From contig NZ_CP117866.1 in the NCBI RefSeq assembly GCF_028736035.1, forward strand, positions 8,349,001 through 8,413,000: DNA of 64,000 bases, written 5' to 3'. The stretch's first letter is position 1, and each line of letters opens with the position of its first letter. Below are positions 16,303-24,224 of the stretch, one piece after another. The notes under the pieces were generated by a model. It ran no database searches, was not told where the DNA came from, and was given only the letters and a program-made list of their open reading frames with translations. A program made the position numbers and the translations under genes. Source of the DNA: Streptomyces sp. T12 (GTDB lineage Bacteria; Actinomycetota; Actinomycetes; Streptomycetales; Streptomycetaceae).

Positions 16303-18279
16303 TTATCGTTCTGACCAGGTGCGTACGGTGCCGAGGGTGACCGGGATGAGGTCGCTGACGTCGATGGTGAAGCGGTAGACCTTGCGGGCGCGGCGGCTGT
16401 TCTCCGGGTCGAAGAAGCGGAGTTTGACGTCCCAGCAATCGCTGTCGATCCGGCCGAAGGGGCTCTTCTCGACGTCGATGGTGTCCAGGGTCATGCCGTC
16501 GGCGACGGCGGAGGCGAAGGTGTCGGCGGCCTGGAAGGCGTTGGTGGCGGCGAAGTTCAGCGCCCGGTCGGCGGAGGTGGTGCCCAGGTTGCGCAGGTCG
16601 TAGTAGATCCGGGCCAGGAACTCCCGGAACCGGCCGGTGAGGGCCTCATCAGTCTCACCGGTGGGGTGACGGCGGGCGGCCTCGAGTGCCGCGGTCATCA
16701 AGGCGTTGATGTTCCAGCCGTACAGGCCTCGTGGGGCGGTGACTTCGATGACCGGGACGACCTGGCCGGAGAAGAGCTTGACGGTGCGACCCGTCAGCCG
16801 CCCGGGAACGCTGACCCGTTCGATGTAGTCCTCGTCGTCCTCGGCAGCGGCCTCCCCCGCCAGCAGATTAGTGAGCAACTCGTAGACGCCTGCCGCATAC
16901 GGGCTGTTGCTTTCGATGGCGTAGACCGGCGTGAGTTCCAGGTTGAGCGTCCAGATCAGCGAGGTGGCCTCGGAGGGATGCAGCCTGAGATGGTCCACCA
17001 TCTGCCGGGAGTCATACGGATTGGCCGGCACCGCCGTACCGCCGACGGACACGGCAGTCATCAGCTGCTTGAAACTGTCCCGCCGCGCCTCGGTGCCGAA
17101 GTCGTAACCCAAGGTGCCCAGCGTGTACGCCAGCGGACTCCACGTCGGGCCGTCGGCACCCGAGGCCACCACCCCGGCAGCACCCATCACCCCGGCGGCA
17201 GGCACCACCTCGACAGCGGCGGCTACCTCGGACATGGATACAGGTGCACGGCTTACCGGAACCGCAGGTGGGGCGTCGCTGACCTCACCTCCACAACTGC
17301 ACCCGCCGGCAGAAAGCTCGACCGATTCACTCGTGGTCACGTCGCCCGCTTCGGGCATGGCATACACCGCTTTCTTGATGTTGAGTTTCCCCGCCAAAAA
17401 ACGCATACACGCACTGGGATCGGCCCACTGGCAGGCATCCGCGCTGTCCAGCAGCACCTGCCGCACCCGCCGCGGGTCCGGTTCCCGGCCCGCGCCCAGC
17501 TGCAGGCTCAGCAACAGCGCGGCCACTCCCGAGACGATGGGCGCCGCGAAGCTGCTTCCGCTGGCCCTGGCCGTGCCCGAACCCGGCACCGCGCCAAGGA
17601 CATTCGCCCCCGGGGCCAAAATTGCCTGCTGCTGATACGCCTGACCCCAATTGTTGGACTCCAGCGGATCGCCCACATCATCAAGAGCTCCGGCCGCCAG
17701 CACGGAGGGCAGACAGGCCGGAACGTGATGACAGAAACACCCGTCATTGCCCACCGCCGCCACCAGCAGCACGTTGCGCTCCTCACACAACCGCGCCGCC
17801 CTGTCCAGCAGGTCATCGGCCTCACCCGACGGGCTCAGCTGTCCACCGCTCAGATTGATCACATGGACGCCGGCCTCCACCGCCGCCTCAATCCCCCGGG
17901 CCAAATCCAACTGCGAGGTCGACCCTCGACTATCGGAAAACGCCGGAATGCTCACACCCCAACATTTCGGAGCCACCCCGGGTACCGGGCCCTCATGCTG
18001 CCCAAACAACACACTGGCCACCTGCGTCCCATGAGATGCCTTTGGCCCGTCGAACTCCTCTTCGGGCCAGATCCCGTCCAGACGGGAGAGCTGCGCGCCA
18101 TCAAACACCGGATGAGACAGATCGACCGGACCATCGATAACAGCCACACCGATCCGCTCATCACCCAACGTCTGGCCCCACAGATCAGCCAGACCCGCAA
18201 TCGCGGGCACCTCACACACCAGGCAACTCATCCCCTCAACAACGTCCGCCCACCGACGCGGCATACCGGACCGGCGCAT
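16303..18279 (-). CDS. Cyanobactin-type PatA/PatG-like subtilase (copy B)
   Basis: 658 aa if started at 18279; an ATG at 18231 aligns better with copy A and gives 642 aa. Neither has a clear ribosome site. Numbered from 18279, the S8 triad is D49 (VIDGPVDLSHP), H83 (SHGTQ) and S243 (GSSFAAP), with oxyanion N178 (VGND). A Cys-rich linker (GGCSCGG) and the same ~300-aa PatG-type C-terminal domain follow. That C-terminal domain is almost identical to copy A at DNA level, whereas the protease domains differ widely, suggesting gene conversion and different cleavage roles. D-H spacing is 34 residues, again without a macrocyclase insert. It lies 36 bp downstream of precursor 1. Confidence 0.85.
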   Translation of the reverse strand: MRRSGMPRRWADVVEGMSCLVCEVPAIAGLADLWGQTLGDERIGVAVIDGPVDLSHPVFDGAQLSRLDGIWPEEEFDGPKASHGTQVASVLFGQHEGPVPGVAPKCWGVSIPAFSDSRGSTSQLDLARGIEAAVEAGVHVINLSGGQLSPSGEADDLLDRAARLCEERNVLLVAAVGNDGCFCHHVPACLPSVLAAGALDDVGDPLESNNWGQAYQQQAILAPGANVLGAVPGSGTARASGSSFAAPIVSGVAALLLSLQLGAGREPDPRRVRQVLLDSADACQWADPSACMRFLAGKLNIKKAVYAMPEAGDVTTSESVELSAGGCSCGGEVSDAPPAVPVSRAPVSMSEVAAAVEVVPAAGVMGAAGVVASGADGPTWSPLAYTLGTLGYDFGTEARRDSFKQLMTAVSVGGTAVPANPYDSRQMVDHLRLHPSEATSLIWTLNLELTPVYAIESNSPYAAGVYELLTNLLAGEAAAEDDEDYIERVSVPGRLTGRTVKLFSGQVVPVIEVTAPRGLYGWNINALMTAALEAARRHPTGETDEALTGRFREFLARIYYDLRNLGTTSADRALNFAATNAFQAADTFASAVADGMTLDTIDVEKSPFGRIDSDCWDVKLRFFDPENSRRARKVYRFTIDVSDLIPVTLGTVRTWSER

Positions 18280-18315
18280 GAACGCACCGGCCCGGCACTC
18301 CTGCCGATCAATCCG

Positions 18316-18468
18316 CTACTCGGCGTCATCCCCGGCAAACGGGGGGTAGGGGCCCCCCGTGACGGCCACTGAGAGTTCGGCTCCGTCGTTGTTTTCGTTG
18401 GTTGCGCCGACCGTTGTCCTGGTCACCGGCGGCGCCAGGTTCGGAGTCATCTGTTCCTGCTCAGGCAT
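18316..18468 (-). CDS. Cyanobactin-like RiPP precursor peptide 1 (core VAVTGGPYPP)
   Basis: 50 aa with an AAAGG ribosome site 7 bp before the ATG. The leader contains PNLAPPVTRTT, close to the PatE leader style (P...PV.R.TAG). It is followed by GAELS, which fits the cyanobactin N-terminal cleavage site. The predicted core VAVTGGPYPP is followed by FAGDDAE, a follower I know from prenylagaramide-type cyanobactins. Pro at the end of the core matches the proline preference of PatG-type enzymes. No Cys and only one Thr in the core, so no heterocycles are expected. Leader and follower match precursor 2; only the core region is hypervariable. Confidence 0.85.
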   Translation of the reverse strand: MPEQEQMTPNLAPPVTRTTVGATNENNDGAELSVAVTGGPYPPFAGDDAE

Positions 18469-19044
18469 GACAACACCTTTCTTTAGCTGCTTTCCCTGCC
18501 AGAACTCCGGTGAGTTCAACTATTCGGCTCGTTCTGGCAAATGGATGGGGCCGATACCAGCAACGGAGAACTCTGCTCCCGCGCCGCGCTCGACTTCCGT
18601 CACGCCGATGAGATGAGTGGGCAGCCGTCCGGTGCCGAATCGAGGGAATCCGTATTGCCAGCGTTGCATACCTTCCTCACTCCCACACATCGGCCACTGA
18701 CGCCGGGCTCAGGACAACTCGAATGGAGCATGCAGCCACCCAAATACCCTGGCTGGGGTCTGTGCCCTGGGAGAACAGGAGCTCTTGCCCCGCCCCGCCC
18801 ATCAAGTACTCATGACCGGGTTCGTGTCACTGTCGGCCTCGCGGCTCGTTGATCCATGTATGAACCCCGCCTCGAACTGGCCGCAGAATTAAGGGCATTG
18901 ACGACTGACAACGCACAGCCTGTTTGTGGGCCGGTGTGGGTCACCCCTGTAAGGGGGCCTGCCCCAAGGCCCGTTCGCCCACCGACGTGGCAGGCCGGAC
19001 CGGCGCATGAACGCGCTGGCCCGGCACTTCTGCCGATCGATCCG
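18469..19044. promoter_or_regulatory. Control region of precursor 1 and spacer between the precursor genes
   Basis: No gene supported. GCCAGAAC (18498-18505) and GTTCTGGC (18531-18538) form a perfect interrupted inverted repeat 30-70 bases before the precursor ATG, either a leader hairpin or an operator. A weaker version (CAGAA/TTCTG) sits before precursor 2. Segments here are imperfect copies of those around precursor 2, so the precursor and its flanks were tandemly duplicated. Confidence 0.5.
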
Positions 19045-19200
19045 CTACTCGGCGTCATCCCCAGCAAATGGGGGGAAGTTGATGGCGTCGTACGTGAACT
19101 GTGAGAGTTCGGCTCCGTCGGTGTTCGCGTTGGTTGCACCGGCCGTTGTCCTGGTCACCGGCGGCGCCAGGTTCGGGATCATCGATTCCTGCTCGGACAT
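19045..19200 (-). CDS. Cyanobactin-like RiPP precursor peptide 2 (core QFTYDAINFPP)
   Basis: 51 aa with an AGAAGGAG ribosome site. Leader (PNLAPPVTRTTAGATN), GAELS and FAGDDAE match precursor 1 almost exactly, while the core is QFTYDAINFPP. Both cores end in Pro-Pro and would release FAGDDAE. Read with its paralogue it shows the conserved-leader, variable-core, conserved-follower pattern of cyanobactin precursors. It is first in the operon; about 575 bp separate it from precursor 1, so it may have its own promoter. Confidence 0.85.
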   Translation of the reverse strand: MSEQESMIPNLAPPVTRTTAGATNANTDGAELSQFTYDAINFPPFAGDDAE

Positions 19201-19508
19201 GGCAAGACTCCTTCTTCTGGCTTCCTGATCAGAACTCCAGCGAGCCAACAATCCAGCTCATTTCTGGAAAACGGGTTGAGAGCGGCGCCGGAGACAGAGA
19301 GCTCGCCGCGTGCATGTCTGTCGTCACACCGGTGAGATGAGTGCGCAGTTGTCCCGTGCCGAATCGAATCGAGAGGATGGAATCCGGGTATATGTAGCCT
19401 TTCACGCCACCCTCACCCCTGCATCTCGGCCACTGACTCCAGGCTCAAGACAACCCGAGTGGAGCGCACGCCCCCCCAATGCTTGGGGCCAGTGTCCACG
19501 GTTCAGGG

Positions 19509-19668
19509 AAAGGCCCCGAGGCTCGCCCACCTTCAAGTCGCCGGCCATGTACTCGAATCCGGCCCGGTGGCGGACAGTCACCTCCGCCAGCTGGGGCCAG
19601 TGGGTGCGGGTGTGGTCGTTGAGACGCTGACGCGGGGAGACCTGAATCGATTCCGGCAGGTTATTCGG
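19509..19668 (-). pseudogene. Fragment of an actinomycete small hypothetical gene
   Basis: The minus frame reads RQRLNDHTRTHWPQLAEVTV and RHRAGFEYMAGDL, which I recognise as the start of a small protein family common beside Streptomyces mobile elements. The continuation is lost after about 50 residues. It lies between the RiPP cluster and the IS630 element and was probably truncated during insertion or duplication. Confidence 0.45.
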
Positions 19669-19719
19669 CAAGGACCCGACCCTGCCGGGCACCGCGCCCA
19701 CCCGCCATGATCGTCTGTT

Positions 19720-20799
19720 ATGGGTGGGATGGCTCATGCGTTGGCGGCGGTTCCGGTAGTGCTCGACGAGGCAACGCGGAGGCGGCTTGAGCAGCTGGCG
19801 TCCTCGGCCACCGCACAGGTCCGCCAGGTGCTACGGGCAAGGATTGTGCCGGCGGCCGGGGCCGGGTGCGGTAACGGCCGCATCGCGCGTGAACTGAACC
19901 TCAACGTGAATACCGTGCGCAAGTGGCGGGGCCGGTTCGCCACCGGCGGCCTGGACGGGCTGCAGGACGCGCGGCGTTCGGGGAGGCCCCGCTCCTATGG
20001 TCCCGAGGTACGGGTGGCGGTTGTGGCCACGGCAACCAGCACCCCGCCCCATCCGGAGGCGACCTGGTCGCACCGGACCGTCGCCGCGCAGGTCGCCCGG
20101 ACTGTCTCCGCCCCGATCTCCGCCTCTCAAGTCGGACGGATCCTTGCCGGGTTGGATCTCAAACCGCACAAAGTCCGCGGCTGGCTCGCCCGCCGCGACA
20201 CGCCGGACTTCTGGGCCCGGATCAAGAACATCTGCGATCTGTACCGCAACCCGCCCAAGGACGCCGTCGTGCTGTCGATCGACGAGAAGACCGCGATCCA
20301 GGCCCGCTCCTGTCACCATCCGGGGCGGCCCGCCCGTCCCGGGCAGGCGGCGCGGCAGGAATTCGAGTACCGCCGCCACGGCACCGCTTCACTGATCGCC
20401 GCCCTGGACGTGATCAGCGGCGAGGCCCTGATCGAGATCATCACACGCAACAAAGCGGCCACCTTCACCGCCTTCCTCGACCGGCTCAACGCCCTGCTCC
20501 CCAGAGACAAGGGGATCCACGTCGTACTCGACAATGGCTCCTCGCACACGGCCAAGCACACCAAGACATGGCTCGCCGCTCATCCGCGCTGGCACGTGCA
20601 CTGGACACCGCCGCACGCCTCCTGGATCAACCAGGTCGAGCTGTTCTTCTCCGCGCTGACCCGCCGGGTCCTGCGGTACGGCGACTTCGCCAGCCGCGAC
20701 GATCTCATCGAGAAGATGCGCAGGTACGTCATCACCCACAACGAGACCGCCAGGCCCTACCGCTGGACCTACGACGGCACCCCACTCAAGACAGCCTGA
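19720..20799 (+). CDS. IS630-family transposase
   Basis: 359 aa; ATG 19732 is an alternative start. An N-terminal HTH (NGRIARELNLNVNTVRKWRG), a second HTH (SHRTVAAQVARTV) and the DDE domain are visible: D in VVLSIDEKT, D in VVLDNGSSH and E in NQVELFFS. All three catalytic residues are present and the frame is intact, so it may be active. It would mobilise its own copy and could act on the ends of the truncated copy. Confidence 0.88.
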   Translation: MGGMAHALAAVPVVLDEATRRRLEQLASSATAQVRQVLRARIVPAAGAGCGNGRIARELNLNVNTVRKWRGRFATGGLDGLQDARRSGRPRSYGPEVRVAVVATATSTPPHPEATWSHRTVAAQVARTVSAPISASQVGRILAGLDLKPHKVRGWLARRDTPDFWARIKNICDLYRNPPKDAVVLSIDEKTAIQARSCHHPGRPARPGQAARQEFEYRRHGTASLIAALDVISGEALIEIITRNKAATFTAFLDRLNALLPRDKGIHVVLDNGSSHTAKHTKTWLAAHPRWHVHWTPPHASWINQVELFFSALTRRVLRYGDFASRDDLIEKMRRYVITHNETARPYRWTYDGTPLKTA

Positions 20800-20830
20800 C
20801 CCCCTCCACGAACTTCCGCAGAGCAGCACT
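19720..20830 (+). mobile_element. IS630-family insertion sequence, apparently complete coding region
   Basis: The transposase ORF occupies 19720-20799. The right end reads AACTTCCGCAGAGCAGCACT and is followed by AG, giving the CTAG context typical of IS630 targets. I could not find the matching inverted repeat at the left end, so that end may be diverged or lost. A truncated inverted copy lies at 13617-13926, so the pair brackets the RiPP cluster. Confidence 0.75.
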
Positions 20831-21412
20831 AGGGCGCGGTTGAGTAGCTGCTGCGGGTGCCTGAGGCTGTCGCTCGCGATGGCGCACTGTCGGCCTGGGC
20901 CGCTGTTCGGCTTCCGGCGCCGGCTGCCTGGGCGCCGGATGCTCTGGAGGGGTGTTGCGTTGCCGTGAGACGGCTCTACAGTCGTCCGCATGCCGGGTCT
21001 GTTCCCGGCACTCCTTGCAGGACTCGCCGTCGCCACCATTCATGACCGCCGGCCATCCGCTGGACTCCCACGGTGAGTCCAGCCTTGCATCGGTCGTGTC
21101 CCTTGCCACCCGCCGCGGCGTGAAGGCCATCACCCTCGAAAGTTCTACGCGTGGCGCATCCGACGCGGAACTTCAGGAGCAGGCATGTCGGCACTGGGCC
21201 ACGTCAGCGCCGTCGCCAGCTGCACGTCACCCTTGGCGCCTTCGAACCGCATCGCACCATCCACCCACGGACACGGCGCCTCCACCGGCGGCGGGCACGA
21301 CATGGCCGGCTCTCCGGGCATTGTGAGCCACCTGCAAGCTGACGGACCCGCCCCAGGACTTCCTCCGGTACATCCGCCTCCTGCGGACGGGCGAACTGCC
21401 CAACTGAACCCC
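20831..21412. other. Region without a supported gene, right of the IS
   Basis: Several short frames cross this stretch but none has a ribosome site plus plausible composition. One (20952-21326, + strand) contains a protein-like piece (RRGVKAITLESSTRGASDAE) and may be a gene remnant. Confidence 0.35.
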
Positions 21413-21459
21413 GGCAACGGCAGAGGCCCGGACTACTAGTCCGGGCCTCTGCCGTTGCC
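21413..21459. terminator. Perfect 23-bp palindrome, bidirectional terminator
   Basis: Arms 21413-21435 and 21437-21459 pair perfectly around a single base, containing AGAGGCCCGGACTA and its complement. A second shorter stem (GCACCGG/CCGGTGC) follows at 21460-21486. It lies downstream of the minus-strand gene at 21501-21905. Confidence 0.7.
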
Positions 21460-21500
21460 GCACCGGTGGCATACAGCCGCCGGTGCGGTGCGTGGACCCG

Positions 21501-21905
21501 TCACTCGACGATGTTGTTCGAAATCGTGAGGTCCCAGTGGACGTAGTCCTCGCTGCTTTCGTCTGTGTTCGTAACGTGCGCTGCCCGCTGGACAGTTGCG
21601 CCCTTCGGCACGGAGAAACTCAGTTCCTCCCTACCGTCGAGGTCCCCCGTGTCCTCGCTCGTACCCTCGTACAGGAGTGCTTCCCCCTTGACGAACAGTT
21701 CATTGTTCTGCACGAGTCCGTCCAGGTGGACCTCGCCACGGCATTCCCCGCCCCAGCGCAGTTCGCTGTCGAAGAAGCGGCGGTAGCCTTCTCCATCCTG
21801 GAAGAAGTCCACTCCGTTTCGGACTCCAGATCCGTGTTCGTTGGCGCCGAAGACTTCGTAGTCCATGCCGTGGACTGCTGCCAGCGTGGTGATTCTGCGG
21901 GTCAT
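21501..21905 (-). CDS. Hypothetical protein, 134 aa
   Basis: ATG with a strong AAGGAGATGAC ribosome site. No signal peptide or membrane segment. The composition is acidic and beta-rich (VHLDGLVQNNELFVKGEALL, REELSFSVPKGATVQ, DYVHWDLTISNNIVE), suggesting a beta-sandwich. Codon use is less GC-biased than the host genes around it. It is flanked by mobile-element debris and a strong terminator. I do not recognise the family. Confidence 0.65.
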   Translation of the reverse strand: MTRRITTLAAVHGMDYEVFGANEHGSGVRNGVDFFQDGEGYRRFFDSELRWGGECRGEVHLDGLVQNNELFVKGEALLYEGTSEDTGDLDGREELSFSVPKGATVQRAAHVTNTDESSEDYVHWDLTISNNIVE

Positions 21906-22236
21906 GTCATCTCCTTGCCTTCGATCAGGGCTCAGCAGGACGATGCCGTGCCCTCACGCGAGGGTGCTGTCATATCCCAGCGCCATGAGCCCAGAAATCC
22001 GTGAGCGGATGGTCGTGGCACTGAGCGGAGGCGGGCATCCAGCCCGTGAGTCCCTGACGTCCCATTTGCCCCTGTCAGTCCACCATGCCTCCTCGCTCGT
22101 GCCATGTCGACTCGGCACTTTGTTGTCACCTCAACTGGGCCTGGTTCGCCAAGGAATCCGTGCACCAAAGGTGAGCAGCGCACGGCGTCCCGTGGCGGAC
22201 AGATCCCATCTGCCTGGAGATCGTCGCTCGCCACGA
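21906..22236. other. Region without a supported gene
   Basis: 331 bp between the hypothetical gene and the small AICE-like gene. A minus frame here holds a zinc-ribbon-like start (RCTACGILATRRR), probably the displaced continuation of the next small gene after a frameshift. Confidence 0.35.
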
Positions 22237-22479
22237 CTACGGCCGCGTCCGGCGCCAGCCACTCCGTCCACGCCCTGAGCCCGGGCTGCGCGTTGTCACG
22301 CCGCCGCCGGGTGGCGAGAATCCCGCACGCCGTGCACCGCCTCCGCCCCCGTCCAGGTGCTGCCCCCACGGGTGCCGGTCCTCGGCCACCGCCTTCCCGG
22401 CGAGGTACGCCCGGAACGCGGCGACGGCCGCCCGGTCCCCGTCAGTGAGCCGGGCCCGCGGATCGTTACCGCAGCGCAT
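22237..22479 (-). CDS. Small AICE/plasmid-type hypothetical protein, C-terminus altered
   Basis: 80 aa from ATG 22479 with an AGAGGA site. The N-terminus MRCGNDPRARLTDGDRAAVA, followed by FRAYLAGKA, is a pattern I know from small proteins of Streptomyces integrative elements. After HPWGQHLDG the frame becomes low-complexity, while the neighbouring frame has RCTACGILATRR, so the C-terminus is probably frameshifted within a G-run near 22345. Confidence 0.5.
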   Translation of the reverse strand: MRCGNDPRARLTDGDRAAVAAFRAYLAGKAVAEDRHPWGQHLDGGGGGARRAGFSPPGGGVTTRSPGSGRGRSGWRRTRP

Positions 22480-22557
22480 CACGCGTCCTCTGGCGGCTCG
22501 GCCCAATCGCAAACGTGAGGCGCTCCGCGGACATGGGGGAAGATGCGGTGCCCCCCA

Positions 22558-23496
22558 ACTAGCCACGGTTGGCCGCCTCGTTAGCCTGGGGCGCGACAGC
22601 CTTGGCGACGCAGCTCGGGCACAAGTCCTCGTCCGGCGTGCACAACCAGCCCTCGTTCGCGGTGAGGTGATCCCGTGAGCAGGATCGGCCCGGTGGGCAC
22701 CGTCTTGCGTTTGACGGTGAACCCGGCGGCCTCGAGCGTGTCGGCGTACGCCGCGGCCCGGGCCAGCTGCACGGGGAGCCACAGCCGCAGCGCGGCCCAG
22801 GCGCGCGCCGGGAGCGGGAACGTCTGCACGGTGGCCTCGGTACGGTCGGGCGGGTTCACGGTCAGCTCGATCGTGGACAGGTCGGGGGAGAGGTGGGTGG
22901 TGTCTGCGGCGACCAAGCCCTCCCGGGTGACGTGGGTGGACCACAGCACCTCCAGCGCGGTCAGGAGCCGCAGTCGGTACGGTTCGCGTCGAGGGGTGAC
23001 GGGTGTGGTGAGGGCGCGGCGGAGTGCTATGTGCTGGCCCGGGTCGAGCGGGACGCGGGTGTGCTTGGACCAGGGGGCGGGCTCCGGGGACCTCCCACCA
23101 GAACGGCCGTCGGCCGGAGGCTCGGTTGAGGTCGACGATGCCGTCCATGAGGTACCGCTGCGACGCCGAGGTGAGCGGCTTCCCGTAGGGCGGACGGGTG
23201 CGGTACGCCCCTGCGGCGTTACGGGCGAGCACCGTGCCGGGCTGGTCCGGGCGGCCGAGGACGTCGTTCCGGAACAACGTCGACAGGCTCCGCACAGCCT
23301 CCGCCGGTAGGTTCGCGGCCCGCTTCTCCCCGGTGTTGATCTCGCGGGCGGCGAGGGGCCACCGCAGGGTGGTGTGGAGTTGGCGGAGGGCGGCCGGTGT
23401 CGCGGGCGGTGTCATGGCAGCAGGCCAGAGCCACAATGGCGCGGCGGTGAGGGCCGGATCCCGCGTTCGATCACGAATGGATCGTATGGTCTTCAC
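22558..23496 (-). pseudogene. Integrase/tyrosine-recombinase-like gene, frame-shifted
   Basis: Three consecutive frames together make one protein: 23496 to ~23090 (INTGEKRAANLPAEAVRSLS, SQRYLMDGIVDLNRASGRRP); then from ~23090 a frame with SKHTRVPLDPGQHIALRRAL, LTALEVLWSTHVTREGLVAA and ADTLEAAGFTVKRKTVPTG; then from ~22680 a Cys-motif end (LCTPDEDLCPSCVAKAV). The middle resembles a tyrosine-recombinase core but I cannot locate a full catalytic set. An extra G near 23090 explains the first shift. It lies ~1 kb from the right 56-bp repeat, as expected for the integrase of an inserted element. Confidence 0.5.
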
Positions 23497-23555
23497 GCTG
23501 TGACTTCATGGGCTGATGATGCCTTGACAGAGCATGATCCACTTCGGGGGGATTC

Positions 23556-23873
23556 ATGCGCCGCCGCACCACCGCCATCCTGTTCACTGCAGCCTGCCCC
23601 GCACTCGCGGGCTGCTCCATCTCCGACAGCGACAAGCCCGAGCCCGCGAAGTCGACGCTGGCCGCCACGTCCGGCGCCCCAGTGGAACTGTCGGCGGCGG
23701 ATCGGATCAAGGCTTGCACCGACGCGATCGCCGCCGGTTCGGACTCCAGCGCACCGGAGTGCGCGGACCTATCGGCGGACGATTACATGAAGGCGCTACA
23801 GGACGCGAACCAGCAGGGGCGGGACGCTTTGCAGGACCTGATCGACGAGGCGCCGGCGTCCGCGCAGCCGTGA
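23556..23873 (+). CDS. Small lipoprotein of AICE/plasmid type
   Basis: 105 aa. Signal peptide RRRTTAILFTAACPALAGC with a lipobox Cys at about residue 20, then an acidic Ala/Asp-rich domain with two more Cys (KACTDAIAAG, SAPECADLSADDYMKAL) that could form a disulfide. A G-run ribosome site precedes the ATG. Similar short lipoproteins occur on Streptomyces integrative elements; function unknown. Confidence 0.65.
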   Translation: MRRRTTAILFTAACPALAGCSISDSDKPEPAKSTLAATSGAPVELSAADRIKACTDAIAAGSDSSAPECADLSADDYMKALQDANQQGRDALQDLIDEAPASAQP

Positions 23874-24224
23874 CCCTGCGCCGTAGCTCGGTGAGGTGGG
23901 CGAACCGCTCTCACGACCCTCGTAATCGGCTACGTGATCCGGTTGATCCAGTCCCGATAGCCCAGCCCGGCCAACGCAAGGGGCTCGTCCACCCGGACGG
24001 GCCCCTCTGTCACGCCGCCGGGGCCCCTCGGCATCTCCGAGCACGGCCCGAACCTGTGGGACCTGGAAGCGGCCCGTAGATCAACAACCATCTCAAGCGC
24101 GCCTGCGGCGGAAAGCGGCCATGTGCCGGTGGGCCCATACTCCGGGAGAGAGCCCGACTGGGCGGATGGATTCCCAACGGCCAAGGCGGACCGGACGGAT
24201 TCTCACAAGCGACCAGTTGAGAGG
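23874..24224. other. Region without a supported gene
   Basis: 351 bp after the lipoprotein gene. Short frames only, none with a credible start. Part of the mobile-element debris. Confidence 0.35.

Larger units (their letters stand above)
18250..19510. repeat. Imperfect tandem duplication carrying the two precursor genes
   Basis: About 18250-18790 and 18980-19510 align over the downstream flank (CCGGACCGGCGCATGAACGC, CCGCTACTCGGCGTCATCCC), the precursor gene and ~250 bp upstream. The copy downstream of precursor 2 even contains the codons that begin protease B, although no protease follows there. Divergence is strongest in the core-peptide codons. Confidence 0.7.

Noticed and set aside
13927..18279. 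PatG-type macrocyclase domain
   Set aside because: I looked for the long helical insert between catalytic Asp and His; spacing is only 34-39 residues, so I call the proteases PatA/PatG-like and leave cyclisation open.
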